From an uncultured Lachnospiraceae bacterium (GTDB taxonomy: Bacteria > Bacillota_A > Clostridia > Lachnospirales > Lachnospiraceae), in NCBI GenBank assembly GCA_947178085.1, contig CAMWWS010000039.1:1-12664 (forward strand): a stretch of DNA of 12,664 nucleotides, given 5' to 3'. The translations under genes were made by a program, and so were the position numbers. Positions within the stretch are counted from its first letter, which is position 1; the number at the start of each line of letters is the position of its first letter. This document shows, in pieces, positions 1 through 8,577 of this stretch. The notes beneath the pieces were generated by a model. It had not been told where the DNA came from. It worked only from the letters and a program-made list of their open reading frames with translations, and ran no database searches.

Positions 1-50
1 TAACAAAAGAATAAATTATAAAATTTATAAAAATATACTGCTGGATACAG

Positions 51-79
51 TTGCAAAGTAAATGCTATGAAATTAATAT
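51..79 (+). promoter_or_regulatory. Putative sigma-A promoter of groESL
   Basis: A TTGCAA box (51-56) lies 17 bases upstream of TAATAT (74-79, four of six matches to TATAAT). Initiation would then fall at about 85-87, just before the CIRCE operator, which is the usual arrangement for HrcA-repressed groESL. The -10 box is imperfect, so the assignment rests mainly on spacing and context. The bases before it are AT-rich and show no gene. Confidence 0.5.
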
Positions 80-90
80 ATGTTTAATGA

Positions 91-117
91 TTAGCACTCA
101 ACTCAAATGAGTGCTAA
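91..117. promoter_or_regulatory. CIRCE operator (HrcA-binding inverted repeat)
   Basis: TTAGCACTC (91-99), a 9-base spacer, then GAGTGCTAA (109-117). Both arms match the CIRCE consensus exactly. CIRCE is the operator of the heat-shock repressor HrcA, whose activity depends on GroEL, so the operon is expected to be derepressed when GroEL is titrated by unfolded protein. It lies in the 5' leader about 80 bases before groES. The hrcA gene itself is not in this window. Confidence 0.97.
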
Positions 118-196
118 CAAACAGATGAAATGACAGCTGCACTGTTATAAAGACAGCTGCGAAAAGAAAAGGATTATCATATAAGGAGGCAAAAAT

Positions 197-484
197 ATGA
201 AATTAGTACCATTAGGCGACAGAGTCGTATTGAAACAGTTAGTAGCTGAAGAAACAACTAAATCCGGTATCGTTCTTCCCGGACAGAGTAAAGAGAAGCC
301 GCAGCAGGCAGAAGTTATTGCAGTCGGACCTGGCGGTGTCGTTGACGGGAAAGAAGTAAAAATGGAAGTAAAGGAAGGTCAGCAGGTTATCTATTCCAAG
401 TATTCAGGAACAGAAGTAAAGGTTGACGAAGAAGAGTATATTATTGTAAGACAGAATGATATTCTGGCAGTTCTTTCTGAGTAA
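197..484 (+). CDS. groES: Co-chaperonin GroES (10 kDa chaperonin)
   Basis: This encodes the cytosolic heptameric lid of the GroEL folding chamber. The 95-residue product has the usual family length. It opens with the characteristic LVPLGDRVVLKQ, followed by the mobile loop that contacts GroEL (about residues 17-35, including TKSGIVLPGQS), the VIAVGPGG segment of the beta barrel, and the C-terminal YIIVRQNDILAVL strand. The ATG is preceded by AAGGAGG (183-189) at good spacing. It is the first gene of a two-gene operon with groEL (47-base gap) behind a CIRCE operator, so HrcA control is expected. Nothing is unusual about it. Confidence 0.98.
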   Translation: MKLVPLGDRVVLKQLVAEETTKSGIVLPGQSKEKPQQAEVIAVGPGGVVDGKEVKMEVKEGQQVIYSKYSGTEVKVDEEEYIIVRQNDILAVLSE

Positions 485-528
485 TATGAAGTTATATTAA
501 ATGTTAAGCGAAAATTAGGAGGCAATGA

Positions 529-2157
<1,629 letters not shown>

Positions 2158-2178
2158 AAACTTTAAAAAACAAAGTTC

Positions 2179-2232
2179 GCTAAACATGCGGAGCATGTTT
2201 AGCTGCAAGAAATTGCTTTAGCAATTTCTCGC
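2179..2232. repeat. Two tandem hairpins downstream of groEL
   Basis: The first hairpin is an 11-bp perfect stem, GCTAAACATGC (2179-2189) with GCATGTTTAGC (2193-2203), closed by a 3-base GGA loop. The second is AGAAATTGC (2208-2216) with GCAATTTCT (2221-2229) around a TTTA loop, extended by two further pairs across one mismatch (2205-2206 with 2231-2232). No U-tract follows either, so they are not standard intrinsic terminators. They could protect the groESL mRNA 3' end, contribute to termination with the next hairpin, or be copies of a dispersed palindromic repeat. The fold is plain in the sequence; the role is unknown. Confidence 0.75.
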
Positions 2233-2269
2233 GGATTATTATAAATATTTATTAATAATTAGCTAATGG

Positions 2270-2304
2270 GCCGCTGCTCCTGTTTTGTGGGAGTGGCGGC
2301 TTTT
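2270..2304 (+). terminator. Putative Rho-independent terminator of groESL
   Basis: GCCGCTGCTCC (2270-2280) pairs with GGAGTGGCGGC (2290-2300), giving an 11-bp GC-rich stem with two G-U wobbles and a 9-base loop, followed directly by TTTT. The U-run is short (four, then GG). It sits between groEL and the rel promoter, which suits the end of the groESL transcript. Confidence 0.75.
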
Positions 2305-2317
2305 GGCTGCATTCGAT

Positions 2318-2367
2318 TTAGGGCTGTTGCAGACAGGATAAACAAAAATGTTTGAAAAACAGCCTAA
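2318..2367. repeat. Inverted repeat upstream of the rel promoter
   Basis: TTAGGGCTGTT (2318-2328) is complementary to AACAGCCTAA (2358-2367), with one bulged G: ten pairs around a 29-base spacer. The spacer contains a smaller AAACA/TGTTT hairpin (2340-2353). It ends 24 bases before the -35 box of rel and has no U-tract, so it could be a regulatory site or a secondary structure at the end of read-through transcripts. The remainder of the 306-base gap between groEL and rel shows no gene. Confidence 0.45.
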
Positions 2368-2391
2368 TTTACATAATTATGAAAGAATATT

Positions 2392-2420
2392 TTGACTTAC
2401 ATAACATTTAATATTATAAT
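2392..2420 (+). promoter_or_regulatory. Near-consensus sigma-A promoter of rel
   Basis: TTGACT (2392-2397), a 17-base spacer, then a perfect TATAAT (2415-2420). Initiation would be near 2427, leaving a leader of about 37 bases. A second perfect TATAAT lies at 2425-2430, though no -35 box at standard spacing is obvious for it. This is the strongest promoter match in the window, so rel is probably transcribed independently of groESL. Confidence 0.82.
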
Positions 2421-2463
2421 ACATTATAATTAGGACAAAGATAAAGCGACCGGGTGATTTAAT

Positions 2464-4770
2464 ATGGCAGAAGAAGAAAAAAGAGAAGTAGTTATTGATG
2501 ACGGCAGAATTGAATCGATAGAGGAATTTCAGGCTCCCGAAACATTATATCAGGAGCTTATTGCACGTATACGTAAATATCATCCGTCGGACGACATTTC
2601 ATTGATTGAGAAGGCTTATAATCTGGCTTATGAAGCGCATAAAGAGCAGGTTCGTAAATCCGGTGAACCGTATATTATTCATCCGTTATGTGTTGCCATC
2701 GTTCTGGCAGATTTGGAGCTGGATAAGGAAACCATTGTTGCCGGGCTGTTGCATGACGTAGTAGAGGATACTCCCATAACGGATGAAGAAATTAAGGAAA
2801 TGTTCGGTGAAGAAGTGGCGCTTTTGGTAGACGGCGTTACGAAGTTGGATAAATTGAATTTTCATGGTATTAACGATAAGGACGCCGAGAAGCTGGAAAG
2901 GCAGGCGGAGAACCTGCGTAAGATGTTTCTTGCCATGGCAAAGGATATAAGGGTAATTTTGATTAAGCTTGCCGACAGACTTCACAATATGCGTACTTTA
3001 CAATACAGAAATCCTGAGAAGCAACAGGAGGTTGCAAGGGAGACGCTGGACATTTATTCGCCCATAGCACACAGACTCGGCATATCTAAAATCAAGGTGG
3101 AATTGGATGACCTGTCTTTAAAATACTTAGAGCCTGAGGCTTATTATGATTTGGTTGATAAGATTGCAATCCGCAAGAGTGTACGTGAAAAATATATTCA
3201 GACAATCGTGGATGAAGTCAGCGAGCATATAGAGCATGCAGGAATTAAGGCGCAGATTGACGGCCGTATCAAGCATTTTTTCAGTATATATAAAAAGATG
3301 ATAAATCAGAATAAGACAATCGACCAGATATATGATTTGTTCGCGGTAAGGATAATTGTGGATTCGGTCAAGGACTGTTATGCGGCTCTTGGAGTTATTC
3401 ATGAGATGTATAAACCGATTCCGGAGCGTTTTAAGGATTATATCGCAATGCCGAAAGCCAACATGTATCAGTCATTGCATACTACATTGATAGGAACGAG
3501 CGGAGTTCCGTTCGAAATACAGATTCGTACCTATGAAATGCATAAAGCTGCTGAGTATGGTATTGCTGCACACTGGAAATATAAACGGGCAGCTGACGGA
3601 AAAAAGGTTGAAACGCAGGAAGAAGAGAAATTGGTATGGCTGCGCCAGATTTTGGAATGGCAGCAGACAGAGGAAGATAACAGGGAATTCATGCAGCTTT
3701 TGAAGAGCGACCTGAATCTTTTTTCCGATCAGGTATATTGCTTTACGCCTACCGGTGATGTCAAGAATCTTCCGGCTGGCTGCACGCCTATCGATTTTGC
3801 CTATAGTATCCACAGTGCGGTTGGAAATACGATGATTGGCGCGAGAGTAAACGGAAAACTGGTTACGATTGATTATGAGATTAAGAACGGCGACCAGATA
3901 GAAATCATGACTTCCCAGAATTCCAAGGGGCCGAGTCGTGACTGGCTGAATGTTGTAAAAAGCACACAGGCGAAAAATAAGATAAATCAATGGTTCAAGC
4001 ATCAGTTAAAAGAAGATAATATAGTAAAAGGCAGAGAACTGCTTCAGAATTACTGTAAGGCAAAAGGCATCAATACACAGGATATACTGATTTCCAAATA
4101 TGAGGAATCGGTTATGCAAAAGTACGGTTTTCAGGATTGGGATTCAGTACTTGCTGCAGTAGGACATGGAGGGCTTAAAGAAGGTCAGATTATCAACCGG
4201 ATGCAGGAATTGTATGATAACGACCACCGGAAAGTGATGTCTAATGAAGATGTATTGGCTGAAATACAGGAAAATACACAGTTCAGCCGCCTTCGTGATA
4301 AAAAGAGTTCCAGCGGTATCGTCGTAAAGGGCATTCATGATGTGGCAGTAAGATTTTCAAAATGCTGCAGCCCTGTACCGGGGGATGAAATTGTTGGTTT
4401 TGTGACAAGAGGGCGCGGGGTTTCCATTCATCGTACCGATTGTATCAATATAATGAATCTTCCGGAAATTGACCGTGTAAGGTTGATTGACGCTGAGTGG
4501 CAAAGTAACGGAGAGAGTGAGGGTGATGAGAAGTATACAGCGGAAATCACTATCTTTGCCAACAATCGAAACGGATTGCTTGCAGATATTTCCAAAGCAT
4601 TGACGGAGAAAGATATAGATATTTTGGCGCTTAATACAAGAGTGAGTAAGAAGGGAACCGCTACTATGTCTGTCAGCTTTGAAATAAAGAGCAGGAATGA
4701 GTTGGATCGTATTATTGATAAAATCCGTACGATAGAAAGCGTGCTTGATATAGAGAGAACGACGAGCTGA
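2464..4770 (+). CDS. rel: Bifunctional (p)ppGpp synthetase/hydrolase Rel
   Basis: This long RelA/SpoT-family enzyme transfers pyrophosphate from ATP to GDP or GTP and hydrolyses (p)ppGpp, driving the stringent response at the ribosome. The 768 residues contain the hydrolase HD domain with H73, the HDVVEDT motif (97-103) and LADRLHNM (169-176), so hydrolase activity should be intact. The synthetase domain (about 240-375) has RIKHFFSIYKKM, and RFKDYIAMPKAN; RFKD is the RxKD form typical of bifunctional Rel/SpoT rather than the ExDD form of E. coli RelA. A TGS domain starts near 423 (VYCFTPTGDVKNLP). A zinc-finger-like segment with C634 and C635 follows (CCSPVPGDEIVGFVTRGRG), and a C-terminal ACT domain covers about 692-768. 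The start has a modest GGGTGAT ribosome site (2452-2458). The gene has its own strong promoter and is followed 81 bases later by the hydrolase gene. Confidence 0.97.
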   Translation: MAEEEKREVVIDDGRIESIEEFQAPETLYQELIARIRKYHPSDDISLIEKAYNLAYEAHKEQVRKSGEPYIIHPLCVAIVLADLELDKETIVAGLLHDVVEDTPITDEEIKEMFGEEVALLVDGVTKLDKLNFHGINDKDAEKLERQAENLRKMFLAMAKDIRVILIKLADRLHNMRTLQYRNPEKQQEVARETLDIYSPIAHRLGISKIKVELDDLSLKYLEPEAYYDLVDKIAIRKSVREKYIQTIVDEVSEHIEHAGIKAQIDGRIKHFFSIYKKMINQNKTIDQIYDLFAVRIIVDSVKDCYAALGVIHEMYKPIPERFKDYIAMPKANMYQSLHTTLIGTSGVPFEIQIRTYEMHKAAEYGIAAHWKYKRAADGKKVETQEEEKLVWLRQILEWQQTEEDNREFMQLLKSDLNLFSDQVYCFTPTGDVKNLPAGCTPIDFAYSIHSAVGNTMIGARVNGKLVTIDYEIKNGDQIEIMTSQNSKGPSRDWLNVVKSTQAKNKINQWFKHQLKEDNIVKGRELLQNYCKAKGINTQDILISKYEESVMQKYGFQDWDSVLAAVGHGGLKEGQIINRMQELYDNDHRKVMSNEDVLAEIQENTQFSRLRDKKSSSGIVVKGIHDVAVRFSKCCSPVPGDEIVGFVTRGRGVSIHRTDCINIMNLPEIDRVRLIDAEWQSNGESEGDEKYTAEITIFANNRNGLLADISKALTEKDIDILALNTRVSKKGTATMSVSFEIKSRNELDRIIDKIRTIESVLDIERTTS

Positions 4771-4851
4771 ATTTTCAGAAGTTCTGGTTACTGAAGGAAA
4801 GCTTAGCAAGTGTCTATATATTGCATAAAGAGAAGGGAGCATTGTTATTAT

Positions 4852-5481
4852 ATGTCAGACTTGAAGATAGGCAGGCTGATGCTTGGCGTCTGCCAGACTA
4901 ATTGTTACTTTGTATATAAGGAAGGAACGAAGGATGTAATCTTTTTCGACCCGGCTGACAGAGGAGATTATATATATGAGACGCTTAAAGAAAAAGGCTT
5001 TAATATAGCCGGAATTCTGCTTACACATGGACATTTTGACCACATCTGGGGAACCAATAAGCTTAGAGAGCTTTCGGGTGCGCCGATATATGCGTATGAG
5101 GAAGAAAAGGTATTATGTGAGGATGCGGCTGTTAATATGTCTGCGCGGGCAGGAAGAGCCTATACGGTGATTCCTGACAGATATTTAAAGGATGGGGAAG
5201 AAATCACAATTGCCGGTATGACCTGTAAGCTTATTGCAACGCCGGGACATACGGTTGGAAGCTGCTGCTATTATTTTGAAGACGACGGTATATTAGTAAG
5301 CGGTGATACCCTGTTTCAGGAATCGGTCGGAAGGACAGATCTTCCAACCGGCAGCATGAGTGAACTGATCCGTTCCATCAAAGAGAGATTATTCATTCTG
5401 CCGGATGATGTCAAAGTATATCCGGGACATGGGGATGTGACGGATATCGGGCATGAAAAGAAGTATAATCCGTTTTGCTGA
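4852..5481 (+). CDS. MBL-fold metallohydrolase (glyoxalase II-like)
   Basis: This is a 209-residue metallo-beta-lactamase-fold hydrolase, predicted cytosolic and binding two metal ions. The metal ligands are all visible: THGHFDH (58-64), PGHT with H133, SGD with D152, and PGHG with H193. Its compact length and GRTDLPTGS segment resemble the small YcbL-like glyoxalase II relatives, which hydrolyse thioesters; the substrate here cannot be read from sequence. An in-frame GTG lies 14 codons upstream at 4810, but I prefer ATG 4852 because AAGGGAG (4833-4839) falls inside the longer version and is placed to serve the ATG, and because MSDLKIGRLMLG is a typical family N-terminus. It probably shares the rel transcript. 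In other clostridia, as I recall, a dtd gene often sits between rel and this gene; none is present here. Confidence 0.88.
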   Translation: MSDLKIGRLMLGVCQTNCYFVYKEGTKDVIFFDPADRGDYIYETLKEKGFNIAGILLTHGHFDHIWGTNKLRELSGAPIYAYEEEKVLCEDAAVNMSARAGRAYTVIPDRYLKDGEEITIAGMTCKLIATPGHTVGSCCYYFEDDGILVSGDTLFQESVGRTDLPTGSMSELIRSIKERLFILPDDVKVYPGHGDVTDIGHEKKYNPFC

Positions 5482-5538
5482 AAAACTTGAATTATTGCGG
5501 GGCGTAGGAGTCCCGTTTAAACTGTTAACACAGTTGAC

Positions 5539-5616
5539 GAACTTAGCCAAAATAAACAAAAACGGTGCTCACCGCAAGCGAAATCGCACCTTATTTTGTT
5601 TATTTTGGCTAAGTTC
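5539..5616. terminator. 78-base long-stem inverted repeat, probable bidirectional terminator
   Basis: The outer arms are a perfect 23-bp inverted repeat: 5539-5561 (starting GAACTTAGCC) and 5594-5616 (ending GGCTAAGTTC). Inside is a GC-rich stem GGTGC (5564-5568) with GCACC (5586-5590). Reading either strand, the inner hairpin is followed by a T-rich arm (TTATTTTGTTTATTTT on +, GTTTTTGTTTATTTT on -), the layout of a bidirectional intrinsic terminator. It could instead be a small MITE-like palindrome. A smaller upstream hairpin (CGGGGC 5498-5503 with GTCCCG 5510-5515) lacks a convincing U-tract. The 197-base gap holds no plausible gene; the short reading frame across it simply translates the palindrome. 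Confidence 0.8.
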
Positions 5617-5634
5617 TGGTTATTGGGATATAGT
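5605..5634 (+). promoter_or_regulatory. Candidate promoter of the VWA-MoxR-LRR cassette
   Basis: TTGGCT (5605-5610, four of six) and TATAGT (5629-5634, five of six) are 18 bases apart, and initiation near 5641 would give a leader of about 38 bases. The -35 box lies inside the right arm of the long inverted repeat. It is the best promoter match I could find upstream of the cassette, but it remains weakly supported. Confidence 0.35.
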
Positions 5635-5678
5635 TTCGTAAAAAATCAATAAGTTAGAAAATCATGTGAGGGGATATA

Positions 5679-6992
5679 GTGACAGCAGACTTAAAAGAGA
5701 GGGTTGACATAAAAGCACGTAAATCCGCACTTGCCGGAGAAATCATCAGACTGGCACATGACGGTATCCTGATTAATATGCGTTTTTTGGATGTGGCATT
5801 ATCCAAGTTAAAGTTAGAAGAACGGGTTGGCATAGAGGATTTTGCTTTCGATGGAGCGACTTTTTATTATGACTCTGCGCTTTTGCTTGCCAGGTACAGG
5901 GAAGAGCCGCACTACATGGTAAGACTTTACCTGCATGTGTTGTTGCACTGTATCTTTTATCATAGCTTTCAGACGGATAAACTGGAAAGAGAGTATTGGA
6001 ATCTGGCTTCTGACATTGCGGTGGAGAATACGATTTTGGAGATGAATCTGCATCTTTCTGTGTTACAGACGGATTCTGCATTGCTAAGCAGGTTGGATAT
6101 TTTGAAAAAACAGGCGGGAGGTCTGACCGCAGAGAAGATATACCGCCATTTCAGGATAGAGCCGCCATCGAGTAAGGCTGTGAGAGAATGGCGTAAGCTG
6201 TGCCATTATGATACGCATATATATTGGGACAGGAAGGAAGAACTTGAACTTTCGCAGGAAGAATGGCGCAAGGTAAGTGAGCGGATTAAAGCGGATTTAA
6301 AAAGCTTTTCCAAGGATAAAAATAATGCACAGAGCATGGAAGAGAATCTAAAGGAAGCTACTAAGGAAAGATACGACTATGGCGATTTTCTAAGGCGATT
6401 CATGGTCATGGGGGAAACTGTTCAGATAAATGATGATGAATTCGACTATATTTATTATACTTATGGACTGTCGCATTATGGCAATATGCCGCTTATAGAG
6501 CCGTTAGAATACAAAGACGCAAATAAAATCAGGGATTTTGTGATTGCGATTGATACTTCCGCCTCATGCCGCGGCGAAGTAGTACAGGCATTTCTTAACA
6601 GAACTTATCAGATTATGCAGGATAGAGAAAATTTTTTTAGGAAGATTAACGTTCATATTATTCAGTGTGATAATGAAGTACAGAGTGATACGAAGATAAC
6701 CTGCAGGGAAGATTTTGATTTATTTATGGAAAGCGGAAAGCTGCGAGGATTCGGTTCTACTGATTTCAGACCGGTTTTTCAATATATAGAGAAACTGCGT
6801 CTGGAAGGTGAATTTGATAATCTAAAGGGGCTTTTGTATTTTACGGATGGCTATGGAATATATCCTGAACAGATGCCGGATTTCGATACGGCGTTTGTGT
6901 TTTTGAATGATGATGGAGAGAATTTGAGAGTGCCGCCATGGGCAATTAAAATCGTGTTAAGTGAAGAACAGTGTGTCGGGAATGACTCCTAA
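5679..6992 (+). CDS. DUF2201-like VWA protein with degenerate metallopeptidase-like N-terminus
   Basis: The 437 residues have an N-terminal region resembling the putative metallopeptidase domain of DUF2201 proteins and a C-terminal von Willebrand factor A-like domain. The VWA part shows a MIDAS-type metal site: DTSAS (292-296), a Thr in GSTDFRP (359-365), and FTDGYG (388-393). In the N-terminal part, HVLLH (86-90), a further H95 and ASDIAVEN (110-117) lie where an HExxH zinc motif and its following TD motif would be expected; the glutamate is V87 here, so peptidase activity is doubtful. A charged linker spans about 185-230. No signal peptide or membrane helix is seen, so it is probably cytosolic. 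Translation starts at GTG with GAGGGGA (5668-5674) just upstream. Its neighbour 27 bases downstream is a MoxR ATPase, which suggests a MoxR-VWA pair like RavA-ViaA or NorQ-NorD. The specific role is unknown. Confidence 0.83.
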   Translation: MTADLKERVDIKARKSALAGEIIRLAHDGILINMRFLDVALSKLKLEERVGIEDFAFDGATFYYDSALLLARYREEPHYMVRLYLHVLLHCIFYHSFQTDKLEREYWNLASDIAVENTILEMNLHLSVLQTDSALLSRLDILKKQAGGLTAEKIYRHFRIEPPSSKAVREWRKLCHYDTHIYWDRKEELELSQEEWRKVSERIKADLKSFSKDKNNAQSMEENLKEATKERYDYGDFLRRFMVMGETVQINDDEFDYIYYTYGLSHYGNMPLIEPLEYKDANKIRDFVIAIDTSASCRGEVVQAFLNRTYQIMQDRENFFRKINVHIIQCDNEVQSDTKITCREDFDLFMESGKLRGFGSTDFRPVFQYIEKLRLEGEFDNLKGLLYFTDGYGIYPEQMPDFDTAFVFLNDDGENLRVPPWAIKIVLSEEQCVGNDS

Positions 6993-7019
6993 GACTTAAG
7001 AAGGGGATTTGGTCATAAG

Positions 7020-8555
7020 ATGAATATAAAGCAGGCGAAAGAATATATCAAAGATTCTGTAAAATTATATTTAAAGAAGGATGAAGATGGAGAGTACAGG
7101 ATTCCTGTGGTCAGGCAACGCCCTATCTTCCTTTTGGGTGCGCCCGGCATAGGCAAGACGGCGGTTATGGAGCAAATAGCGCAGGAACTTGGTATTGCGA
7201 TTGTTTCTTATTCTATGACGCATCATACAAGGCAGTCGGCACTGGGGCTCCCTTTTATCGCGCATAAAGAGTATGAAGGACTTTCTTATGATGTGTCTGA
7301 ATATACCATGAGTGAAATAATTGCTTCTATTTATGATGTGATGTCAGACAGCGGCATCAGGGAGGGAATTCTTTTTCTGGATGAGATTAACTGTGTATCG
7401 GAGACTTTGGCTCCTTCGATGCTGCAATTTTTACAGTATAAAACTTTCGGGCGGCACAGGGTTCCGGATGGCTGGGTAATAGTAACTGCGGGAAATCCGC
7501 CTGAATATAACAAATCGGTGAGGGAGTTCGATATTGTCACACTGGATAGAATGAAGATTCTGGAAGTAGAAGCGGACTATGAGGTTTGGAAAGAATACGC
7601 GAAAGAAAAGAATCTGCATATGGCTATAGTAAATTATCTGGATTTGAAAAAGGAAGATTTTTATCTGGTAGAAACGACGGTTAAGGGAAAAAGCTATATT
7701 ACGGCAAGAGGCTGGGAAGATTTATCCGCAATGATGCTGCTTTACGAAGAGGAAGGTCTGAAGGTGGAAGAATCCCTTATTGAACAGTATATCAGAAACC
7801 CACGGGTAGTTAAGGAATTCAGCGCATATTATGATTTATATCAGAAGTATAAAAAGGATTACAGCATCGAGGATATCTTAAATGGACAACCGTCGGCAAA
7901 GGCAGGAGAAAGGGCAAGAAAGGCAGATTTCGATGAAAGGCTTTCGCTGATGGGAATGCTGATTGATTATGTGCAGCATGAAATCCGTGAAAATATGGAG
8001 AAGCTTGACTATATCAGTAATCTGTTGGTTCATATGAAAGCGCTTAAAAACAGTGTAGCGGCAAAAGGGCAGGAGACTGACGGGCAGACTGTGGATGGCA
8101 TTCTTGCCATGCTTAATAAACAGAAAGAGGGCAGGCAGAAAGGAATGGAGGCTTTGCAGAAAGCAGGCTCTTTATCCGACAGGGAGAAAAGAAAGCAGAG
8201 GAATGTAATACGCTTCTTAAGCGATTGCGCGGGGAAACTTCGCATGTCCGATATGCCAGATGCAGGGGCGGCGATGCGATTTGTGAAAGAACGCTATGAT
8301 GATGAAGTGGCTTCTTATAAACGAGATACTGAAAAAACGGGTAAGAAATTACACTACCTTTTTACCTTCGTGGAAGATACTTTCGGTTCCGGCAATGAAA
8401 TGCTCGTACTTTTGACGGAATGTACTGTCAATAAGGACAGCTCAAAGTTTATCAGTATGTATGGCTGTGAGGATTATCACAGACATAATGAAGAGATGAT
8501 GGTATCTGAGCGCGGAGACATATTGATGCAGCAGATAGCGGAGCTGGAGCTATAG
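7020..8555 (+). CDS. MoxR-type AAA+ ATPase
   Basis: The 511 residues carry an AAA+ module in the N-terminal half. It has Walker A GAPGIGKT (40-47), Walker B ILFLDEI (117-123), sensor 1 TAGNPPEYN with N159 after a conserved LQFLQYKTFG segment, and an arginine-finger candidate in TLDRM (R177). The overall pattern is that of MoxR/dynein-related ATPases, which form hexamers and usually work with a VWA-domain partner to remodel target proteins. The C-terminal half (about 265-511) is helical, charged and not recognised; I see no LARA-like domain as in RavA. The ATG has AAGGGG (7001-7006) 13 bases upstream, a long spacing, but no alternative start is in frame nearby. It is flanked at 27 and 22 bases by the VWA and LRR genes, so the three are very likely one operon. 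Its substrate is unknown. Confidence 0.9.
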   Translation: MNIKQAKEYIKDSVKLYLKKDEDGEYRIPVVRQRPIFLLGAPGIGKTAVMEQIAQELGIAIVSYSMTHHTRQSALGLPFIAHKEYEGLSYDVSEYTMSEIIASIYDVMSDSGIREGILFLDEINCVSETLAPSMLQFLQYKTFGRHRVPDGWVIVTAGNPPEYNKSVREFDIVTLDRMKILEVEADYEVWKEYAKEKNLHMAIVNYLDLKKEDFYLVETTVKGKSYITARGWEDLSAMMLLYEEEGLKVEESLIEQYIRNPRVVKEFSAYYDLYQKYKKDYSIEDILNGQPSAKAGERARKADFDERLSLMGMLIDYVQHEIRENMEKLDYISNLLVHMKALKNSVAAKGQETDGQTVDGILAMLNKQKEGRQKGMEALQKAGSLSDREKRKQRNVIRFLSDCAGKLRMSDMPDAGAAMRFVKERYDDEVASYKRDTEKTGKKLHYLFTFVEDTFGSGNEMLVLLTECTVNKDSSKFISMYGCEDYHRHNEEMMVSERGDILMQQIAELEL

Positions 8556-8577
8556 AATCCGAAGCCGGGAGAAAGGC

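Noticed and set aside
3451..3485. Methionine in place of the usual glycine in the NGYQSLHT motif of Rel (N333-M334-Y335)
   Set aside because: A glutamate substitution at the matching glycine inactivates E. coli RelA, so it caught my eye. However, I recall the PxNMYQSLHT form as a common variant in Gram-positive Rel proteins, so it is probably normal.
4774..4795. TTCAG/CTGAA inverted repeat after rel as a terminator
   Set aside because: The stem is five AT-leaning pairs with no U-tract, too weak to call.
4810..4851. GTG start giving 14 extra residues on the MBL hydrolase
   Set aside because: The extension (MSIYCIKRREHCYY) is unlike family N-termini and contains the ribosome binding site that suits ATG 4852.
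5453..5641. Short + strand reading frame of 62 codons overlapping the hydrolase end
   Set aside because: It has no ribosome binding site, overlaps the hydrolase stop, and mostly translates the 78-base palindrome. The lysine/asparagine-rich product is what the inverted repeat would give by chance.
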